Assembly: GCA_003131925.1 (NCBI GenBank)
Contig: PKWC01000214.1
Span: 1 to 7,314 of the forward strand
Direction of reading: 5' to 3'
DNA length: 7,314 bases
DNA from: Alphaproteobacteria bacterium
GTDB taxonomy: Bacteria > Pseudomonadota > Alphaproteobacteria > Micropepsales > Micropepsaceae
Shown here: in pieces, positions 7,010-7,314 of the stretch
How the letters are laid out: every line of letters begins with the position of its first letter
Numbering within the stretch: position 1 is the stretch's first letter
Made by a program: the position numbers and the translations under genes
The notes under the pieces: model-generated
Database searches by the model: none
Told to the model about the DNA's origin: nothing
What the model saw: the letters and a program-made list of their open reading frames with translations, nothing else

Positions 7010-7240
7010 CTAGGCAAACTTTGATGTTCGATCGATGGCAACGAACAGATAAAGCTTGCCTTCTTCGGTGCGCACTTCGGCGATGTCGATATGAAAGTAG
7101 CCGATCGGATAGACCTTGAACTTCTGCTTGCTGGGTTTGTCGCCTTCGGTCTCCGGCAGCCGGCTGATGCCGTGACGCTGAAGGCAGCGATGCAAAGACG
7201 ACCGCGTCAGGCGCGGTACCGTCGCCTGCAAGGCATAGCT
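7010..7240 (-). pseudogene. IS481-family transposase, internal fragment
   Basis: On the minus strand the translation SYALQATVPRLTRSSLHRC, LQRHGISRLPETEGDKPSKQ, KFKVYPIGYFHIDIAEVRTE, EGKLYLFVAIDRTSKFA is characteristic of IS481-type DDE transposases. It covers the end of the helix-turn-helix region and the start of the catalytic domain, including the first Asp (HIDIAEV). A full protein is around 300 residues or more; only about 76 remain. The likeness stops upstream near 7240 and ends downstream in a stop codon directly after SKFA, where the following sequence is unrelated in all three frames. Both ends are missing, so this is a dead relic. Open frame continues to 7273, but the extra residues (MVHCITICGGT) do not look like transposase. 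Confidence 0.85.
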
Positions 7241-7295
7241 CGTCCCTCCGCAGATCGTGATACAATGCACCACGACTCTTCGGGACTAAACACCT

Positions 7296-7314
7296 AGCAG
7301 TCTGCTGAAAAACC
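7296..7314. mobile_element. Possible edge of another insertion sequence
   Basis: The window ends with AGCAGTCTGCT (a perfect inverted repeat, 7296-7306) followed by GAAAAACC. In my experience, CAGTCTGCTGAAAAA-like text is common at the ends of several proteobacterial insertion sequences. Nothing beyond the edge is visible, so the family and orientation cannot be set. Confidence 0.3.

Overview
The window looks like chromosomal DNA of a GC-rich proteobacterium. An alphaproteobacterium, perhaps Hyphomicrobiales, is my best guess. The guess rests on an ECF sigma factor with an NrsF/OsrA-type (DUF1109) anti-sigma factor, a promoter element of the GTAACC-N16-CGAA kind described for the alphaproteobacterial SigF/EcfF group, a DUF1223 protein, and an IS481-type transposase remnant. 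I made the family assignments by reading the translations, without database searches.

Layout. (1) Positions 2-397 (+) are the C-terminal part of a short-chain dehydrogenase cut by the window edge. (2) Positions 529-2394 (-) encode a CLC-type anion channel or transporter with a CBS-like tail, convergent with (1). (3) Divergent from it, 2709-3056 (+) encodes a four-helix SMR-like membrane protein. It is coupled by an ATGA overlap to a small membrane protein (3053-3451) that carries an in-frame hexanucleotide repeat and has an apparently damaged C-terminus. (4) Positions 3406-4640 (-) are a two-gene sigma/anti-sigma operon, also joined by a start/stop overlap. (5) Divergent from the sigma gene, 4854-5567 (+) encodes an exported DUF1223 thioredoxin-like protein with a CSSC motif, followed by an exported methionine/serine-rich repeat protein (5679-6014) and a strong hairpin terminator. 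(6) From about 6100 to the end there is no confident intact gene. That stretch holds a tRNA-like T-arm fragment, a truncated IS481-like transposase piece and, at the right edge, a possible end of another mobile element.

The coherent system is the centre. Matching promoter elements lie in front of both the sigma operon (GTAACC-N16-CGAA) and the DUF1223 gene (GTAACG-N16-CGAA), facing away from each other across a 213-bp gap. The likely model is a membrane anti-sigma factor that senses oxidants or metals through two cysteines (129 and 179), releases the sigma factor, and induces its own operon plus an envelope CxxC protein. The adjacent Met-rich secreted protein may share this periplasmic redox role. 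That last step is inference, because no copy of the promoter element precedes it.
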